From contig JABVXV010000464.1 in the NCBI GenBank assembly GCA_013365325.1, positions 1 to 38,095 on the forward strand: a stretch of 38,095 bases of DNA, written 5' to 3'. The stretch's first letter is position 1. The number at the start of each line of letters is the position of its first letter. This DNA comes from Dipetalonema caudispina. Lineage: Eukaryota > Nematoda > Chromadorea > Rhabditida > Onchocercidae. The position numbers and the translations under genes were made by a program. Positions 1-12,300 of this stretch are shown piece after piece. Under the pieces are notes generated by a model, which was not told the origin of the DNA, searched no databases, and was given only the letters and a program-made list of their open reading frames with translations.

Positions 1-197
<197 letters not shown>

Positions 198-369
198 ATT
201 GTTGTAATCGTATGAACATGTAGTCAGATCAATACTATCAATAATAAACAATTCTTTAGAAAAGAGAAATGTAAATAAAAATTTGTAAACATTAAGAATA
301 TGTTATTTATATATTATGGTATTCAAGAGAAAATTAAACAATTTATTGTTAATAGAAAGATTATAAAAA

Positions 370-471
370 CTACAATTCTAAATTAAATTCTCCAAATTTC
401 ATTGAAACATTTAGATGTAATTGAGCTAAATGTTCTTCATGACTAATTCGCAAAAAGAGTGTTCTATTCAT
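370..471 (-). CDS. Possible last exon of an unrecognised minus-strand gene
   Basis: Read on the minus strand, 34 codons run from an ATG (complement of 469-471) to a TAG (complement of 370-372). An acceptor-like AG directly precedes the ATG, so this could be an internal methionine at an exon start. The translation is protein-like (MNRTLFLRISHEEHLAQ, ending FGEFNLEL) with balanced composition unlike the low-complexity surroundings. I do not recognise the family. A possible upstream exon ending at a donor near 1025 is in compatible phase but doubtful. It may equally be a chance frame. Confidence 0.25.
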   Translation of the reverse strand: MNRTLFLRISHEEHLAQLHLNVSMKFGEFNLEL

Positions 472-3400
472 CTTCAACAACAATACTAATTGACGTAATA
501 TTTGAATATTTAATAATTGTAATCAATTACTCGCTCCATTCTAACCATTAGTGCTTTAATCTTATTTTTGCATAAAATTTAAATTATTTCAAATTATCTT
601 CATTTGAAATAATTTGTTTCATATGGTTATGCTTTATATGTTTTTTCGTGAAAAGCCTTAAAATTATTTGATTTTATTTCAAAAATATCGTAAAATAAAA
701 ATATTACGGCATATAAATACGAAACCTTTCTTAGTGAAAAGACTTTTAAGAAAACACGAAGGATTGCTAACATAAAAAGGGATTGATAATATACAATAAT
801 TTATTGTTATCTTTTTGTATTACTGGATATTCTAACTAAATTACTGATAATCGATTTGAAATTATTGCGATAATAAATATGCATCACAATGATGATAGTA
901 ATGTAGAACTTAATGTTGAAAAGAAAAGTATAACCTATTAAAATATAAATTTCACTTTTATTTGAACTTTTAGTTTTTTATTAGCTCTAAATTTAGACTG
1001 ACTAAACTTTCATTCAATTCAATACTTTTCCACTTGGATTATTGAGGAAATTTTCTGAGAGACCAGTCAGCAGTTTATTTGAAAGAAATTCTATCAGACA
1101 GGCAGCAAATAATAACAGACAAAATTCGAAGAAGGGAAAAAAAAGAAAAATTTAGTTTGTTTAATGCATTTAGCTTTTAAAAGAAGGCATACAAAAATGT
1201 TCCCTATTTATACCACCTGATCATACTGTTACAAAATTTCATTCGTTTTCATCTAATCCAAATTATATCTTTTGGAAACTTGGCAGTTCTTTGCACAATT
1301 TTATCCCTTCTTATAGTCTAAATAAGATATTTTTAAGTTAAGAAATATGCGAATTGAAACATCTTTTAGTTATATCATATTATTATAATCAACTTGATTA
1401 GCAACTTTTAAACAAATTTATTTTCATTTCATTACAAGGATCCTTCTTGATAATACATTTGCAAGTAAAGTATGTATTTTTATTGCTTCCTTTTCTTTTC
1501 TATCCTTCAAGCAGTTCTTTTTCCCGTTTTATACTGTTAAATTTTCAAAATTGATACCAGATATTTTAGAAAAAAGTTTAAGTAAAAGTTAGGAAAAGAC
1601 AAAAACTAATTATAATCATATTTGACAAATTCATGATTTGTTATGCAAACTATCAACGATAAAATATATTCTAAAAAATTTAAAAAAAGCCAAAAAAAGG
1701 ATGAAGCAGCAATCGAAACATGGATAAATTTGTCAATTTTAAAATTACAAGCTGGAAAGATTGTTAGTTAAATACTTAATTTTAGTTTCATGCTACAATT
1801 GATTCAAATGGATGTATTATTTTTATAATGTGGTAAATTTTTACAAAAAATTATTTAGAAATTTAAAAAAATAAAGAAAAAATACCACAATAAATTAGTT
1901 CAACAATGAATATATTATTGCTACTATTACAATAATGTCGATGTGTTAAATTTTAACAAAAAATTATTTAAATTCCAAGGAGAGAAAAAAAAATTGATAG
2001 AAAAGTGTTCGGTTTGTTTCTTTCGTCATGTCTGTATCCTAACAATTTTTGTCACACATTATAATGTTTATACAATTTGGGATCTAATGCTTCAAAAATT
2101 AGTGATCACATTTAGCAAATATGTCATTGTTTCAAAGTTTAACAAAAAATGATTCATTTCAAAGATTGGGTGCAATTACAATGTGTTGGCAATAAAGTGA
2201 AATATGAAATTTTGCTATCTTCAGTGACTGCTTGCTTATGTGTGGAAATTGTGAATGAAATTTCAACAATTTTTTTTTATTTTTTTCATTTTTTTGTTTC
2301 ATTTTTTTTCGATTTCTCGTCTTGTTAAAATTGTGTTGTCTTTTAATAAAATTGAATTTTATTTTCGAAAAAATTTTCGTATTCTTTTTTCAGTCACTTA
2401 CATCTATTTTTAGTTCTTTCTTTTTTCTTTGTTTTTAAAAAAAGAATAGTCAAACTTATAAGGACAATTTTTTAAACGATGTATGCAACATTTCTAATTG
2501 AAAGTTGATACCATTGTTTGTGTTTAAGATGTGCTCATTTTTTTTTTCATTTTTTTCATTTTTTTTTTTCTCTTTAGAATACACTTTTATTTGCTTTTAC
2601 ATCGCCAACATTATTGATATTGGAAAGATCTTTCATTTGATATTATAATAGTTTGAAAAAAAAAAAAGAAAAAGTCGTTTGTTAATTTTAATACTTTGTG
2701 ATATATTATACACAATCTGAAATTTCCGAAAAAAAAATTCCAACTAATTAAAGGTTATTTACTATAATCGTTGAATATCTTCCATTTGTGATTGAGTTAT
2801 TGGCATTCAAACTTCTAACTACCAACCAATATTTTCCGATCATCAATGAAAATAATATGTGTTTGAAAGTTATCTGAAATAAAATGCAGCAGAAAAGTGA
2901 TTCCGTTCTCTTCCAGAAAGTTTTTTAGTTGAAAAATTTACGAAGTGTTCAGAAGTGACACTTCCTGCACTTACACAATTCCGAAATTTCAACAGACTTA
3001 AGCAAACATATATGTTTTTGCTAATCGATCATAGAAAGAGGAATTAAATACGCACGTATATACTTTCACAGCAAAGAAATCAATTAGAAAATGAAATTTA
3101 AAGTTACTATTAGCTATATCACTTCTTGCATATCATTCCTAATAGAGTTAACTATGAAATATTTTCAAATTTTCACATCATAAGGAATAAAGCAGTTTGT
3201 GAAAAAGAGTACGCAACATAAACTAAATCATAAAAACGAATTAACTAAAAACAAGGATACATTTATTCCAAAAAATTGGTGATCAGAAAATTTTCATCAA
3301 GGTTACAAAAAGAGTAACTGTATATGTTTATATTTGAAATATGTTTATACAAGCATCTTTTTAGGAAAACAAATTGAAATTTAAATTTTCAACTTTTCTT

Positions 3401-3675
3401 GACCAGTAATGATTAGATTTTATTATCATTATATATAAGAATTTAATGTAATGCGTACATAATTCGAATACATAAATATACGACGAAAAAAGCAAAAAAA
3501 AAAAAAAAAATTATGATAATATTTGTACAATTTTTCGGATAACTTAAAATGCATTCCTATTCACATTATAACAATGCATTGTTAGATATTATCATTCCAT
3601 ATCATTATTATCATATTACTATTTATTCGATTACTGAGTACATAATTATTGTTAACATAAATAAATGATGGATTG

Positions 3676-3683
3676 ATTTTAGG
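3676..3683 (+). promoter_or_regulatory. Probable spliced-leader acceptor before the SLC17 start codon
   Basis: TGATTTTAG ends at 3682, one base before the ATG at 3684. No in-frame exon is visible upstream. In nematodes this arrangement typically marks trans-splicing of a spliced leader; a cis-spliced 5' untranslated exon is the alternative. Confidence 0.5.
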
Positions 3684-6600
3684 ATGGTTCAAATAATACC
3701 AACAGTAAGTGGAATAGTAAGAACTACAAATATATCTGTGGAAGATTTTGCTAAAGTTCATGAAGTTTTGCCAAATACCATAAAAGAGGAGGAAAAATCG
3801 AGGAAATCTGCAATTTGCCATAAACTTGGCTACTTTTTAACAATGCGCATGATGATTGCTGTATTGATGTCATCATGCTTGATGGCATTATCAGTGACAA
3901 CAACAAATCTTGCTGGGTCACTTGTTTGTATGGTTACAAAAGATGATGAAACAACTGTTAATTCACGAATTACACGGTAATTTTAATTCTTTTTCATTCA
4001 AAGATAGTTTAGAATTTTATTGAAGAAATTTCACGTTTATCAGATATCCTTTTTGCAATTTCATTTCCAATTAAATGTTATTTTTTCTGTTGCTATTTGT
4101 TTATGAATTCTATTCAATTGCTGATGTAATAATTTATTCATTGTTATATCTACTAATGCAAAACAATGTTATTACAATAAGCTATTTGATATACAAATAT
4201 TTGCAAAATTCTACGTGTTTTAATTTTTACGAATTTTAACAATTGCACATACAAATCATTCGATTGTTCGATGATGCGTAACTTGTGATGATAGCACAAT
4301 TAAATACTTGATTGGATTAATTTTTCAAGTCCATTCAATCATTTTCTTTTTTTTACTTTCAAAAAATTTATCTGACGATTTGGAAAGTGTGAAATTGAAA
4401 CAGGTATTTGTTTTGTTCATTAATTACACTGATCCATCTTCATCTTCTTAAATTCAAATTATCTTCACTTAGCTAAACCGTTGAGAAAGTACTGGGATAA
4501 AGTACATTTTTTCTTTTTTCTTTTCCATTTTTGTTTGAGTAGTAAACATTTTAATGAAATTAAAACCAGTTACAAGAGATATGAAATATGCATCACAAGT
4601 CGGACAGAGACAAATAAGAAAAGAGGATAAAATAAGATGAAGAAAGTAAGGGATGAACAAGATGGGAAATATTATAAATGTTTGTTGAAAAAGTGAGATA
4701 AACGAATTAATAAATTTAATCACTCATTAAAAATAGAAGATATTTTTGAAAAATATTGAAGTGGAGGAATATTTTCAATAATTTTGAATAAATCAATTTG
4801 AGCAAATATTTTTCGCAATTTTATTATATCCCACAGACTTTAAATTAATAATATTAGGAAATCTTTCAAACAATTTAAAGTGAATTTAAAAAAAATTCAG
4901 ATATAATTGAGATAATTTGTGCCAATATGTAATATTTTACATAGAAATAAAGCTGTAGATCATAATAGTATGACATTTACTTTTACTTTTACTTCATTGT
5001 AATCTTTGGATTGAAATTATAAAATTTAGATTTAATTATATCTAAAATTTTAAGAATAATAAATCTATGCTAACATTTTTTCAGGTTTCATAATGATGTG
5101 GAAGAAGGAATAAATGGTTCAGGACAAATTTCACAACCATGTTTACCTAACTCAGCGTCAAAAAATGAAATTTCAAAGATAAATGCTAATGGTAATCAAG
5201 ATTACATTGAGATACGGTCTTGTCACGTTGATGAACGATTAAATTGGACAATGCTTGAACAAGGTTTTTCTCCTACTAATTAAGTTTTGTTATTATTTTA
5301 TCATAATATTATAAGGAAATGAATCAATCAATTACATAGTATCCTATAAAAAAAATTATGATTTTTTAATTATCGTCTTAACTACTGCTAAAATTATAAT
5401 TTATTGCTATTTTTTAACTATTTCAGGCATGATATTATGTGCCCAAAATATTGGCTCACTTTTTATGTTAGTAATCGGTCCACAAGCGGATCGTTTAAAT
5501 GGCAAATGGACAGTAGCCACGGCACTATTTATTACTATTATCAGTAATATGATGTTACCTCTTCTTGCTGCAAAACATTTCTTTTTTGCAATCATTGCTC
5601 GAATTCTTTGTGGGATAGCCGATGCTTTTCTTACACCGTCTATTAGCTCCATGATCGTCCGATGGTTCCCACCGAAAGAGCGGTCATTTGCTATAGGCTT
5701 TATTACTGGTGGCCGACAAATTGGTTTCAATTTTTATTTTGTATTTTCAATTTTATTAACTTTCATACGTTATTGATTTAAAAAATTTTAAATAAAAGGA
5801 ATTAGTTCGTTAGTGATTAAAATATATCCACTATTCATTATCTATGAGGGATATTTCTGATTAGACATCGCATGGGTCAACCGATCCATTTAATTAACAG
5901 ATGAATCAGTTTTATTTAATTGCTTTTTCCCTCTTCTTTTTTTTGTTCCTTCCATTATAATGAATTTGTCAAACAGAAAAAAAAAACAGAAAATTTTAAA
6001 ATTTACAAATGAAATTCTGAAAAAGAATGCAGAAAACTAAGAAATAATTCGTATTGCGAGAATCTAACCACCGGATATATCCTGCAAGCTTCTTTGAAAA
6101 CTATTTAAAAATTTGTTTTTATTTATTTGGTTGAAAGTTAAAGTTTTTTTTTAATTAAAATAGGAAATTATAATGTATTCATTTTCAGGAAGTTTACTAA
6201 TTTTACCAGTATCTGGATGGGTTTGTCTAAAAAAGGATACATTCGGTGGCTGGAAGCTTACATTTTATATTTCGGCAATAATTGCTGTGTTAATGTTACT
6301 TGCCTGGTTGGTCATGTCAGCTGATAAGCCATCGAAGCATTATTGCGTGAAAAATGAGGAAAAGACATATATTTTAAGAAAAATTAACGAGGAATCATTG
6401 GGAAAGGTAATTTGTTATTTGTTTGCTATAAAATGAAAACATTCTAAATTGGAAATTTTCTTTTAATCAATTCAAAAAGCTAAAATTTTTACAATAAAGG
6501 CTTTTTCAACATCGATGTTTAATAGTTTAAAAAGTATTAAAGCAAAATTCGTCGTTACCGACTTGCAAGAAAGTGTCAATTCTTTCCGCATAATCATATA

Positions 6601-8127
6601 TAATTTGAAAAATTTTAAAAAAGAAAGTTGAATGATTAAACTTTTGTATTTTAAAATTAAAAACGTTTAAATTTGTATATTTTAACAAATGCACTTTAAT
6701 AAATTTATCGTTGTGTTAGAGGAAAGAACGGAAAAATACACCATGGAAACAATTGCTAATATCTCGTCCATTTATTGCGGGTATATTAGCAGTAGTTTGT
6801 CAAGAATATCCCCTTGTTATCACTACAACAGTAAGTGGAAACTATTCAATTAATTAAAACTTCTGCATATTTATGAACAAAAAGGAAAAACAAAAAGTTT
6901 CTGCTAACTCTTTACATTGGTAAATTTGTTAGTAATAAATAAGTAATTGTTTTCTAAAGATATTAGATTAGTTAAATGTTGATTTTAGTTACTGCCAATT
7001 TATATGAAAGAAGTGCTTCATCTATCGGATGTTCGGAGTACCTTATATTCGGCACTGCCGTTGTTAGCATTATGGATCAGTAAGAATCTTTCATCGTCAT
7101 TGTCATCCTATTTGAGTGCCCGAAAAAAGGGATGTTGTCCAGTTGGAAGGACAGTCCTTGTCAAATCTTTCAATGGTATCGGTTCAGTTGGTCTTGCTAT
7201 CGGTCTCCTTATGATACCATTGTTAAGACATAGCGTTCCAGCTTTGATCGTTGTTTGTGCTGCAAATGCATTTGCTGGTAATTTCATTGAATTATAATTC
7301 ATATTTATATAATTTATAATTAATAGAATATTTTCAGATTGGTAAAACAATTTTACAAATGTTTAATTAAAAGTTTGTCTTTTAAAAGCATATTTTATAT
7401 TGATTTCAGGCTTACATACTCCTGGTGTATTTACTGCTTTGCTACAAATCGGTCCGGCATATACGGGTTCTATCACAGGAATTGCTTTTTCTGCTGGACA
7501 TATAGCTAAGTTAGTCATTTACCCTCGTAAAACTTTTAGATCAACAAGTACTGTCTCAAATATAATTCATTTTTTCTTTTCAGGTAAATTTGAAATTAAT
7601 TTTTCCCCATTTCACCAGTTAGAATATCTAAATTTTTCATAATAAATGTGTTGATATTAATCATAATACGAAGAGATCGCAACTTACCAAGATGTCCTCG
7701 ATTAGAATTATATCCTGAATATTAATCCGGAATGTTTAGTCCATATTATAGTATACTTTTCATTGATCTTTAGTCGTCAAATATTAGTGAGCACTAAACA
7801 AAACCTGATAAGATTACTATCATTTGACTAATCAATGAAGAATATAATTTAAGCATCGTGAATAAACTCACAAATGGATTGATTCTACACTCGTGGTCCG
7901 GTTCTGCCGGTCAGTGGAAACTTCTGTATACGATATCAGCAATCGTCGCTTTCTTACCCGTGATATTTTTTACTCTTTGGGGTTCCGCTGATCTGCAACC
8001 TTGGGCAATCCCGAAACTTAAAGAATCATCTGAATCAGGGAAGGAAGGTACGAACATTGATAGCAAAGATTCCGAAACGACAACTTCACCAGCATACCTT
8101 GCTGAAACACTTCCTACACCTGTTTAG
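3684..8127 (+). CDS. SLC17-family anion transporter (major facilitator superfamily), complete
   Basis: Eight exons: 3684-3976, 5085-5263, 5427-5723, 6189-6406, 6720-6830, 6989-7277, 7410-7509 and 7854-8127. They total 1761 nt (586 residues) with every phase consistent. A first membrane helix lies at about residues 57-84. The MFS motif-A loop ADRLNGKW follows helix 2 (about 178-185), and WFPPKERS, typical of SLC17, lies near 237-244. GSADLQPWA closes the last helix, before a Ser/Thr/Glu-rich cytosolic tail. The family (sialin, vesicular glutamate and Na-phosphate transporter relatives) moves organic anions or phosphate across vesicular or plasma membranes, driven by proton or membrane potential. 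The substrate cannot be told from sequence. Exon 7 uses a GTTAGT donor and exon 8 a weak AAG acceptor, but residues joined there fit the family. A poly(A) signal lies 233 bases past the stop. Confidence 0.93.
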
Positions 8128-9334
8128 GATCAATTATATTGTCTTAATTTTAATTTCACTTTTTTCTTCGCTGCCCAAAAGATTTTAAAGGAGGCGAGAG
8201 AAAAGTGCACTTAAATTATCTTAGAAACTCTTTAGGTCCAGTCATTGTTGTTAGGTATTTTAATTGAGTTTTAATTCTTAAATGATGAACTGTATAGTTA
8301 TTAGTCTACCTCGCTTCCTTTTTTAAGGCAAATTTATCAGTTCATGTTACTGGCCATTAAATAAATCGATGATAGGAGCAGTTTGGAACTTTGAAAACCT
8401 TTCACTCTTGTGAAATGTGATTTTAGGGGAAAATCGAAAGCTGAAATATCAAAGAATTATAAATTTTAACAAATACAACTTTCATAATTTACAAAATCCA
8501 CAGCAAAAAGTCGGAACAAAATGAAAATCTTTACTGAACAATACTAACTTTAGTTAATCAATTAATTAAATATAAATTGACTGATTAAATTTCAACTTCA
8601 CTTTCTTGTACAAATGTACGTACTTCGCAATACATATTATTTGCATGAATAGCAAATAATGATATAGATGATTGTTATTTTTCATCTATTATTGTTTAGC
8701 AATTATGAGTAATTAAGTAGTTCTTTATATTTGTTCAAATTCTTGCTTATATTTATTTAGTCAGCAGTGTTTATCGAATTTATTGTCATCTAAACAAACA
8801 TCTCATATAAGCGGGTCTGTTTGAATCAAAATGAATGAATCGTCAACTGTATTATTTTATTCGATGAATTCTATAAATTAATGTGCCTGCTTTTGCAATG
8901 ATTTCAAAACAGCGATACCAATCTCAAACATTTCAATATATTAATACAAAACTATAATTTAATCAGAATTTCGGATTTCAGAATACAAAAAAAAAAAAAA
9001 GAAACCATATAATAAATGAAAGTGAAATGGAAAAAAAAAGTCGCATAATAAATAAATAGAATGAGAAAAAAAAAATTCGTACAATAAAATCTATTGGGAA
9101 CCGCAATGAATTGATTTTTTTTATGCAAATTTTTTGAACACTCTAAAATAATATCCAAATTACACATTAGATTTATTTTGTGCTTTCGTCGAATTAAGCG
9201 AGGTGGTGTGGGATATATTCCGGCAAACATTTGTATGAATTTATCTCTAACAAATTTTCATGCTTGGATATATTTGCATTTAGAATAAATTTTATATATT
9301 TCTAAAAACTCTTTTTTCTTTTCAAATTATAACA
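8128..9334. other. Intergenic region between SLC17 and the first SDHA gene
   Basis: Contains the SLC17 3' untranslated region and the upstream region of the first SDHA copy. A short less AT-rich island at about 9180-9225 (GAGGTGGTGTGGGA on the plus strand) sits about 110-150 bases before the SDHA start and may be promoter sequence. Minus-strand frames here are short and not convincing. Confidence 0.55.
8360..8365 (+). terminator. Poly(A) signal AATAAA, SLC17 gene
   Basis: First canonical AATAAA on the plus strand downstream of the SLC17 stop codon. Confidence 0.6.
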
Positions 9335-12300
9335 ATGTTACGTATGACAAAAGCTTTGATAAATCAAACAAATGTTCGGAATGGTTTGATATCGTTGATG
9401 AAATTTCGCATGAAGAAAACATATATCGCAAATTACACTATTGTCGATCATAATTATGATGCAGTTGTTGTTGGAGCTGGTTTGTGATATGATTTTGGGA
9501 TTATAAAAATTAAAATATCCGATAGTTTATCATATATGCTGTTAATACTTGATAGGCTAAATAATGTTAGCAAGTAAAACACCATGTAATCATTATTCAT
9601 TAAAATATGGTAAGAATACTATGACTTGTTTGTTACATATATTTGATAAGCTAATTAATGATTAGGAAACGAAACATCGTTTATTGTTTTTGATGAAGTT
9701 GCTTGTTTTAACATTTCTATTCTTATCATACAACCATTATTTACTGGTGATATATGATAAGAATACAATCAGGATAATAGGTTTACTTACTACAAATTCT
9801 ACTTCATTACTTTATTGAAAAGATTTTCTTGCGATAGATGAATTATATAACGTTTTTCATCAAAATTTTTTATTTCTTAAGAGGAAGGATATCTTTCATA
9901 TCCATATTCCACTTCATAACGAACTAGGCAGCTTTAATTATTTTTGCATTGATATGCAAATTTTAGCAATAGTTGTATGATTTAGGTGGAGCAGGTCTAC
10001 GAGCAGCAGCACGTCTCGGTGAAGGTGGTTTACGAGTAGCTGTGATAACGAAACTGTTTCCAACAAGATCACATACTGTAGCTGCACAAGGAGGCATTAA
10101 TGCAGCAATCGGTAGTATGAATCCGGATAACTGGAAATGGCATTTTTACGATACTGTAAAAGGTCATTTACTTCAGACAACTTCCTATTGTTTAAAAGTA
10201 GGAAACTATTAGCTGTAAGTGAGTTAACAATTTAGTTTTTCAACCTCGCTAGATTATTCTATGACATTCAAGCAATTAATTGTCACATATAATTCAAATA
10301 CAAGAAATAATATTGTGACAGATTCTTGCAACTTAATGGAAAATATATCAGAATTAATAAATTACTTCTAGCCTTTCTTTCAGTTCCCTCAAAAATTTCT
10401 TCAATAATTCCCTCGTTAAAATAATAATTTGAATGTGAAATGCAGGAAGTGATTGGTTGGGTGATCAAAATGCCATACATTATTTAACAAAAGATGCTGT
10501 TCGAGCAGTAATTGAACTAGAGAATTATGGAATGCCATTCTCGAGAACAGCTGAAGGAAAAATTTATCAACGATCATTTGGTGGTCAAAGTAATAATTAT
10601 GGAAAAGGCGGGGTTGCTAAACGGTTCATTAAAACTTTTTCAAGCTCCGAATAATTTAAACTTACAGAAATTACATTAATTTAACTATTTTTGTAAATAA
10701 ATTATTTTCATTCTATTTTAACACATATATTCTTATCTTCTTACTTCATTTTCCTTCAAATATTATATTGCTCATTTCAAGTAATTATCATAATTATAGC
10801 ACAATTTATCCTTTACTATTTAAATTATTCATTGTTTTCGAATAATGTAAAATGATTTTAACTGTTGCTTTTAATATATTTTATAGAACATGCGCTGTAG
10901 CAGATCGTACAGGTCATTCGATGCTTCATACACTTTATGGCACATCATTACAATTTCATTGTGACTACTTTATCGAATTTTTTGCGCTTGATCTTCTTAT
11001 GGTTGGTGAAAGATGTGTTGGAGTAATTGCGATGAATCTTGAAGATGGAACATTTCATCGTTTTCGGTACGTAAATTACTTACCTATGTTATCATATAAA
11101 TAAAAATCCTATTTCCTGTACAATAAACAACACTCTGTTGTATTATTGGACAAGGAAGTACAGAAGAGTACAATAAAAAATGATTATTATTTATAGGGCA
11201 CCATTTACTATATTGGCAACGGGCGGTTTTGGTCGAGCTTATTTTAGCTGTACTACAGCACATAGTACCACTGGTGATGGTAATGCAATGGTCATTCGTG
11301 CTGGTCTACAAACAACCGATATGGAATTTATCCAATTTCATCCAACCGGTATATATGGTGTTGGTTGTCTTATTACTGAAGGATCACGAGGTTGCAATTC
11401 TTCCTTCTTTTCTTTAATTTTCTGCTAATTTTTTTTAGATAAATTTTTAATCAATTATTTAAACAATAACAAATTTAGTAATATCATTATAATCACTAAT
11501 AACAAATGTATTAAATACTATTTTTTTAACTAGATATTTAATAAATAAAAATTGTCTAAATGCTAGAATAATTACAGGAGAAGGAGGCTATTTGGTAAAT
11601 AGTAAAGGTGAACGATTTATGAAAAAGTATGCTCCAAAAGCATTAGATTTGGCATCCCGAGATGTTGTTTGCAGAGCAATGACTGTTGAAATACTTGAAG
11701 GTCGTGGAGTTGGCAAAGAAAATGATCATATATACTTGCAACTTCATCATATTCCTGCAGATCATTTGCATAACAAATTACCAGGTTTAATAATCAATAA
11801 AATAGGATGAATAAAAATAAATGCTTTGAAAAGCTGGTAAAGCAATTTCTTTTCTTTTTTAGAGGTGAAATTGTTAAAATGATAAAATGGTCAAGTAAAG
11901 TTATAATTTTTATAAAAATATAAAAATTAAAAAAAGAAAACCTTCTGAAGGATTTAATTTTTACTCATTATACCGACAGGAATAATGGAAACGGCCAAAA
12001 TTTTCGCTGGTGTTGATGCGGCCAAAGAGCCAATACCTGTAATTCCAACGGTTCATTACAATATGGGTGGAATACCAACTGATTATAAAGGACAAGTAAT
12101 AGTCTTTTCAGATAGTAATGGCGATCAAGTAAGTGTCACTTTGTTAAATTTCAGTAATATTTTTGTGAAAAAGTATCTCATAGTTTTGAAGCAGAAAAAA
12201 TAGAATGAAGAATAATTGGATGAATGCTTTGCTGAAATTGAATATAATTGGAAAATTTCAATTAATTTGAAGAGATAGTTTAAAAAAAACTAATACAAAA

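Larger units (their letters stand above)
198..3683. other. Long AT-rich region with no firm gene, upstream of the SLC17 gene
   Basis: About 3.5 kb with many poly-A and poly-T runs, for example near 2270-2310, 2540-2575 and 3490-3510. Short open stretches exist on both strands (about 1030-1140, 2190-2290 and 2815-2960), but competing frames are open in the same places and splice signals do not join them convincingly. The best candidate, at 370-471 on the minus strand, is listed separately. The region presumably includes the promoter of the SLC17 gene. Confidence 0.6.

Noticed and set aside
1943..2152. Open frame of 69 codons on the plus strand
   Set aside because: Lys/Phe-rich translation from AT-rich sequence, no motif, no convincing splice or start context.
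2815..2960. Minus-strand frame reading LKNFLEENGITFLLHF with a good internal acceptor
   Set aside because: An alternative frame over the same bases is also open and equally protein-like, and neither joins to a neighbouring exon.
8581..8720. Minus-strand frame ending VQESEVEI and an overlapping ATG-led frame
   Set aside because: Two frames are open over the same bases, with no acceptor for the better one; treated as chance.
8952..9230. 92-codon minus-strand frame rich in Phe and Tyr
   Set aside because: Most of it is the complement of A-runs, giving poly-Phe; no splice or family support, and it overlaps the likely SDHA promoter.
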